The notes under the pieces are model-generated. The model ran no database searches. It was not told where the DNA came from and worked only from the letters and a program-made list of their open reading frames with translations. 64,000 bases of DNA from Phyllobacterium myrsinacearum (lineage in GTDB: Bacteria; Pseudomonadota; Alphaproteobacteria; Rhizobiales; Rhizobiaceae). The stretch spans positions 1 through 64,000 of the forward strand of contig NZ_JACGXN010000013.1 of NCBI RefSeq assembly GCF_014138285.1. The letters are read 5' to 3'. Positions 61,426-64,000 of this stretch are shown one piece after another (positions within the stretch are counted from its first letter, which is position 1; each line of letters opens with the position of its first letter). The translations under genes and the position numbers were made by a program.

Positions 61426-64000
61426 CTACGCGGCGGCCAGTTTCGCCAGTTGCGTCATCACAACCGCGGCACCATTCAGCCGCTTTTCCGCCGTTGGCCA
61501 ATCGCGCACGAACACAATGCTCTGGTCCGGGCGGATTTTCGCCATCGAGCCTTGCTCGCCGATCATCTTCACCAATGCTGCCGGATTATTGAACGTCTTG
61601 TTGCGGAACTGGATGACGATCCCCTTCGGGCCCGCATCGAGCTTGTCAACATTGGCCCGGCGGCATAGCGCCTTGATATAGACGATTTTGAGCAGGTGCT
61701 GCACTTCTTCCGGCAAAGGTCCGAACCGGTCGATAAGCTCGGCACCAAAGCCGTCGATATCCTGCAGTTCCTCCAGGTCGGCCAGACGGCGATAAAGACC
61801 CAGCCGCAATTGCAGATCGGGTACATAGGTTTCCGGAATCATCACCGCCGTGCCGACGGCGATCTGCGGTGACCAGTGGCCGTCCTCGACCTCGCCCGTG
61901 CCCTTGATTTCCGATACAGCCTCTTCCAGCATCTGCTGATAGAGCTCGAAACCGACCTCCTTTATATGGCCGGACTGTTCTTCGCCAAGCAGATTACCTG
62001 CACCGCGAATGTCCATGTCATGGCTCGCCAGCTGGAAACCGGCGCCCAGTGTATCGAGAGATTGCAAGACTTTCAGCCTGCGATCAGCCATCTGCGTCAG
62101 CATCTTGTTGGCGGGCAGCGTGAACAGTGCAAATGCCCGCTGTTTCGACCGACCGACACGGCCGCGCAGCTGGTAGAGCTGGGCAAGACCGAACATATCG
62201 GCACGGTGGATGATCAGTGTGTTGGCCGTCGGGATATCGAGGCCTGATTCTACAATGGTCGTCGACAACAGCACATCATACTGCCCGTCATAGAAGGCAT
62301 TCATGATGTCATCGAGTTCGCCGGGCGGCATCTGCCCGTGCGCAATGGCAACTTTCAGTTCCGGCACCTGCGAATCCAGAAAATCCTTGATCTCGCCAAG
62401 GTCGGAAATGCGTGGACAGACATAAAAGCTCTGACCGCCGCGATAGCGCTCGCGCAGCAATGTTTCGCGGATAACAAGAGGATCGAATGGCGAGACGAAT
62501 GTGCGCACGGCCATGCGATCGACAGGCGGCGTGGTGATCAGCGACAATTCTCGAACGCCCGTTAGAGCCAGCTGCAATGTGCGCGGGATCGGCGTTGCTG
62601 ACAGCGTCAGCACATGGACGTCGGATTTGAGATCCTTCAGCCGTTCCTTATGCTTGACGCCGAAATGCTGCTCTTCATCGATAATCAGAAGACCAAGATT
62701 CTTGAACTTGATGCCCTGCCCCAGCAGCGCGTGCGTGCCGACGACAATATCGACCTGTCCTTCGGCGATACCCTTCTTGTTCTCCGCCAGTTCCTTGGCG
62801 CCAACCAGTCTCGACGCTTGCGCCACATTGACCGGCAACCCCTGAAAGCGCGTGGAAAAGGTCTTGTAGTGCTGGCGCGACAACAGCGTGGTCGGCACGA
62901 CGACGGCCACCTGGACACCATTGAGTGCCGCCACGAAGGCAGCGCGCAGCGCCACCTCTGTCTTGCCGAAACCGACATCGCCGCAGATCAGCCGATCCAT
63001 TGGCTTGCCGAGCGAGAGGTCGTCAATGACGGCTTCAATGGCCCGGTCCTGATCTTCCGTCTCCTCATAGGGGAAACGGGCGGCAAACTCGCCATAAAGC
63101 CCGTCGGGTGGCGTGAGCACAGGAGCACCGCGCATCTGCCGCTCGGCGGCAATCCGGATCAGGTGACCGGCAATTTCCAGCAGGCGCTTCTTCAGCTTGG
63201 CCTTGCGGGCCTGCCAGGCACCGCCGCCCAGCTTATCGAGGACTGCCGTAGAGCTCTCCGAGCCGAATCGTGACAGGAGTTCGATATTCTCGACGGGCAG
63301 GAACAGGCGGTCATCGCCCGCATAGTGGATTTCCAGACAGTCATGCGGCGCACCGGCCGCTGTAATCGTCCGCAGGCCAATGAACCGGCCGATACCATGG
63401 TCCACATGGACCACGATATCGCCCGCGTTGAGTGCAGCCACTTCGCTGATGAAATCCTGATCACGCTTGCGGCGCTTGGAACGGCGAATGAGCCGGTCAC
63501 CCAAAATATCCTGTTCAGCCACGACAACGAGATCGCCTGCATCAAAGCCGGTTTCCAGCGACAGGATACCCGCTGTGATCTTGTCGCGGGCAAGCGCCTT
63601 CACTGTACGCAGGTCTTCGACCAGCTCGATCTTCTCGAGGCCATGCTCGTTCAGAACCTGTATGAGCCGGTCGCGCGAGCCTTCGCTCCATGCTGCAAGC
63701 AGCACCTTTTTGCCGGCTGCCCGTTCATCAGCAATATGTTTGACCACACTGTCAAAGACGTTGGCGTCCTTGGCTGTACGTTCCTCGACAAATGTGCGCC
63801 CGCGATGAGCGCCAGCATGAATGACGGAACGGCCAGTGGCAAAGGGCGCATCAAACGGTGAGAAATCGACGCGCATACCAGAGCCAATTGCCGCTGCTTC
63901 CACCTCTGCCGGTGTCAGATAAAGCGAACCCGGCTCAACAGGTTTGTAAGGCACGGAATCGCCCGGTTCCGTGCCATCCGACTGCTTCTTGCGCGCCTCG
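61426..64000 (-). CDS. mfd: Transcription-repair coupling factor (partial, C-terminal part)
   Basis: At least 857 residues; the reading frame continues beyond the right edge, so the N-terminal part of an about 1160-residue protein is missing. Visible are the end of the UvrB-like region, the RNA-polymerase-interacting (CarD-like) domain GDIVVHVDHGIGRFIGLRTI, the translocase motifs GDVGFGKTEVAL (Walker A), DEEQHFGVKHKERL (Walker B region), GRVGRSKQRAFALF (motif VI), and the TRCF C-terminal domain. Mfd removes stalled RNA polymerase and recruits UvrA. It converges on the FrnE-like gene. Confidence 0.96.
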   Translation of the reverse strand, partial: EARKKQSDGTEPGDSVPYKPVEPGSLYLTPAEVEAAAIGSGMRVDFSPFDAPFATGRSVIHAGAHRGRTFVEERTAKDANVFDSVVKHIADERAAGKKVLLAAWSEGSRDRLIQVLNEHGLEKIELVEDLRTVKALARDKITAGILSLETGFDAGDLVVVAEQDILGDRLIRRSKRRKRDQDFISEVAALNAGDIVVHVDHGIGRFIGLRTITAAGAPHDCLEIHYAGDDRLFLPVENIELLSRFGSESSTAVLDKLGGGAWQARKAKLKKRLLEIAGHLIRIAAERQMRGAPVLTPPDGLYGEFAARFPYEETEDQDRAIEAVIDDLSLGKPMDRLICGDVGFGKTEVALRAAFVAALNGVQVAVVVPTTLLSRQHYKTFSTRFQGLPVNVAQASRLVGAKELAENKKGIAEGQVDIVVGTHALLGQGIKFKNLGLLIIDEEQHFGVKHKERLKDLKSDVHVLTLSATPIPRTLQLALTGVRELSLITTPPVDRMAVRTFVSPFDPLVIRETLLRERYRGGQSFYVCPRISDLGEIKDFLDSQVPELKVAIAHGQMPPGELDDIMNAFYDGQYDVLLSTTIVESGLDIPTANTLIIHRADMFGLAQLYQLRGRVGRSKQRAFALFTLPANKMLTQMADRRLKVLQSLDTLGAGFQLASHDMDIRGAGNLLGEEQSGHIKEVGFELYQQMLEEAVSEIKGTGEVEDGHWSPQIAVGTAVMIPETYVPDLQLRLGLYRRLADLEELQDIDGFGAELIDRFGPLPEEVQHLLKIVYIKALCRRANVDKLDAGPKGIVIQFRNKTFNNPAALVKMIGEQGSMAKIRPDQSIVFVRDWPTAEKRLNGAAVVMTQLAKLAAA

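Noticed and set aside
61414-61445. Hairpin at the FrnE/mfd convergence
   Set aside because: GC-rich stem is inside the mfd 3' end and lacks a T run; not called as a terminator.
1-64000. CRISPR arrays, insertion sequences, prophage or integrative elements
   Set aside because: No regularly spaced repeats, transposase, integrase or phage structural genes were seen anywhere, including near the tRNA-Ser.

Overview
The window is a chromosomal segment of an alphaproteobacterium of the order Hyphomicrobiales (Rhizobiales), most likely from the Brucellaceae/Phyllobacteriaceae neighbourhood. The evidence is the gene content: a one-step phosphatidylcholine synthase (Pcs), the [Fe-S] iron regulator RirA with Irr-type operator motifs, a rhizobial-type haem oxygenase (HmuQ), an IalB-family protein, a Mur-type box in front of mntH, and the tmk-holB-metG-tatD gene order. 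No insertion sequence, prophage or CRISPR array is visible. The only stable RNA gene is a tRNA-Ser(UGA). The genus cannot be fixed from the sequence alone.

Layout. 160-8292 (minus): housekeeping run of rlpA, a DD-carboxypeptidase-like protein that has lost two catalytic residues, tmk, holB, metG, tatD, a PhnP-like hydrolase and YbaK. 8580-13618: two unannotated-size small membrane/lipoproteins, an orphan TctC-type binding protein, a UvrD-like helicase and small enzymes. 13648-21009: an SDR/AraC divergent pair, a GntR-controlled catabolic operon with two enolase-superfamily enzymes and an Ldh-family reductase, then two decayed divergent genes (ABC permease, cyclase). 21807-24173: tRNA-Ser, a small SnoaL-like secreted protein, a cluster of palindromes and a GAF/Fis regulator. 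24377-29488: cyclopropane-fatty-acid-synthase-like methyltransferase, ECF sigma/anti-sigma with a TPR protein, Tim44-like protein.

29767-38607 (plus) is the most interesting stretch. A TctDE-like two-component system is followed by eight tightly packed genes: HAD-IB phosphatase, class III aminotransferase, arginase-fold enzyme, SMR-type membrane protein, fatty acid desaturase, Cys-nucleophile alpha/beta hydrolase, GNAT/FemAB-like acyltransferase and a second SMR-type protein. Most junctions overlap by an ATGA. An 11-bp tandem repeat typical of OmpR-family operators lies in front of the first gene. I infer a regulated pathway that makes an amino-group-bearing acylated (lipid-like) product and moves it across the membrane with a two-subunit SMR transporter; the product is unknown.

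38721-46154: small membrane proteins, a flavin reductase, an old-yellow-enzyme reductase, a candidate small RNA, and an iron block (rirA, hmuQ, a 49-codon ORF, bfd, bfr) with two Irr-type boxes. 46222-50940: a complete BMP-type nucleoside/purine ABC importer. 51081-58632: quinone reductase, pcs, a UbiH-like monooxygenase, mntH with a Mur-type box, a 30-bp inverted repeat element, a METTL20-like methyltransferase, an AEC carrier, hspQ and an IalB protein. 58907-64000: oligopeptide-type binding protein, FrnE-like DsbA protein and mfd, which runs off the right edge.
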